Assembly (NCBI GenBank): GCA_013205335.1
Contig: JABMNB010000575.1
Coordinates: 1-5,280 of the forward strand
Origin: Rhodospirillales bacterium
Lineage (GTDB): Bacteria > Pseudomonadota > Alphaproteobacteria > Reyranellales > Reyranellaceae
Direction: 5' to 3'
Length of the DNA stretch: 5,280 bases
Under the pieces are notes generated by a model that worked only from the letters and a program-made list of their open reading frames with translations, had not been told where the DNA came from and made no database searches. How positions within the stretch are numbered: the first letter of the stretch is position 1; every line of letters starts with the position of its first letter. Shown here piece by piece: positions 5,256-5,280 of this stretch. The translations under genes and the position numbers were made by a program.

Positions 5256-5280
5256 GAAGCCGCAAGAGCGGGTGCAATAC

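Noticed and set aside
5180..5280. tRNA-Glu as an attachment site for a genomic island holding avidin and msrBA
   Set aside because: No integrase gene and no second copy of the tRNA 3' end longer than nine bases is visible in the window.

Overview
The window reads as chromosomal DNA from a GC-rich proteobacterium, most likely an alphaproteobacterium. The grounds are a Bug-type solute-binding protein, an OxlT-like permease, twin-arginine-type signal peptides on small redox enzymes, and an avidin closest in pattern to the rhizobial dimeric avidins. The taxonomic call is inference from gene content. No insertion sequence, CRISPR array or phage gene is visible.

Layout from left to right. (1) 1-232, minus strand: the start of a small membrane protein that runs off the left edge. 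(2) 222-615, minus strand: remnant of an FAD-dependent monooxygenase-like gene. Its N-terminal Rossmann part is joined almost directly to a C-terminal tail in another frame, so the middle of the gene appears to be deleted. (3) 652-1632, plus strand: a periplasmic substrate-binding protein of the Bug/TctC family. (4) 1645-2883, minus strand: an oxalate/formate-antiporter-like MFS permease, convergent with gene 3 and with a candidate promoter and palindromic operator upstream. (5) 3011-3427, plus strand: a secreted avidin-family protein of the short dimeric (rhizavidin-like) type. (6) 3535-4047 and 4099-4836, plus strand: exported MsrB and MsrA, a probable two-gene unit ending in a strong hairpin terminator at 4907-4950. 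(7) 5180-5255, minus strand: tRNA-Glu(TTC) with encoded CCA.

How the genes may work together: MsrB and MsrA reduce the R and S forms of methionine sulfoxide, and both carry export signals, so they look like a periplasmic protein-repair pair. Each has only its catalytic cysteine available for redox chemistry, so recycling probably needs an outside thiol donor. The avidin just upstream is exported too and probably binds biotin outside the cytoplasm. Whether it is co-transcribed with msrBA cannot be settled from sequence, because a 107-nt gap separates them. The Bug protein and the OxlT-like permease both belong to carboxylate-handling families but are on opposite strands.

The most notable item is the avidin. 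It keeps most of the streptavidin biotin-contact positions in a gap-free alignment around strands 6-7, has the cysteine pair of dimeric avidins, lacks the inter-subunit tryptophan, and has serine where most avidins have the ureido-binding asparagine.
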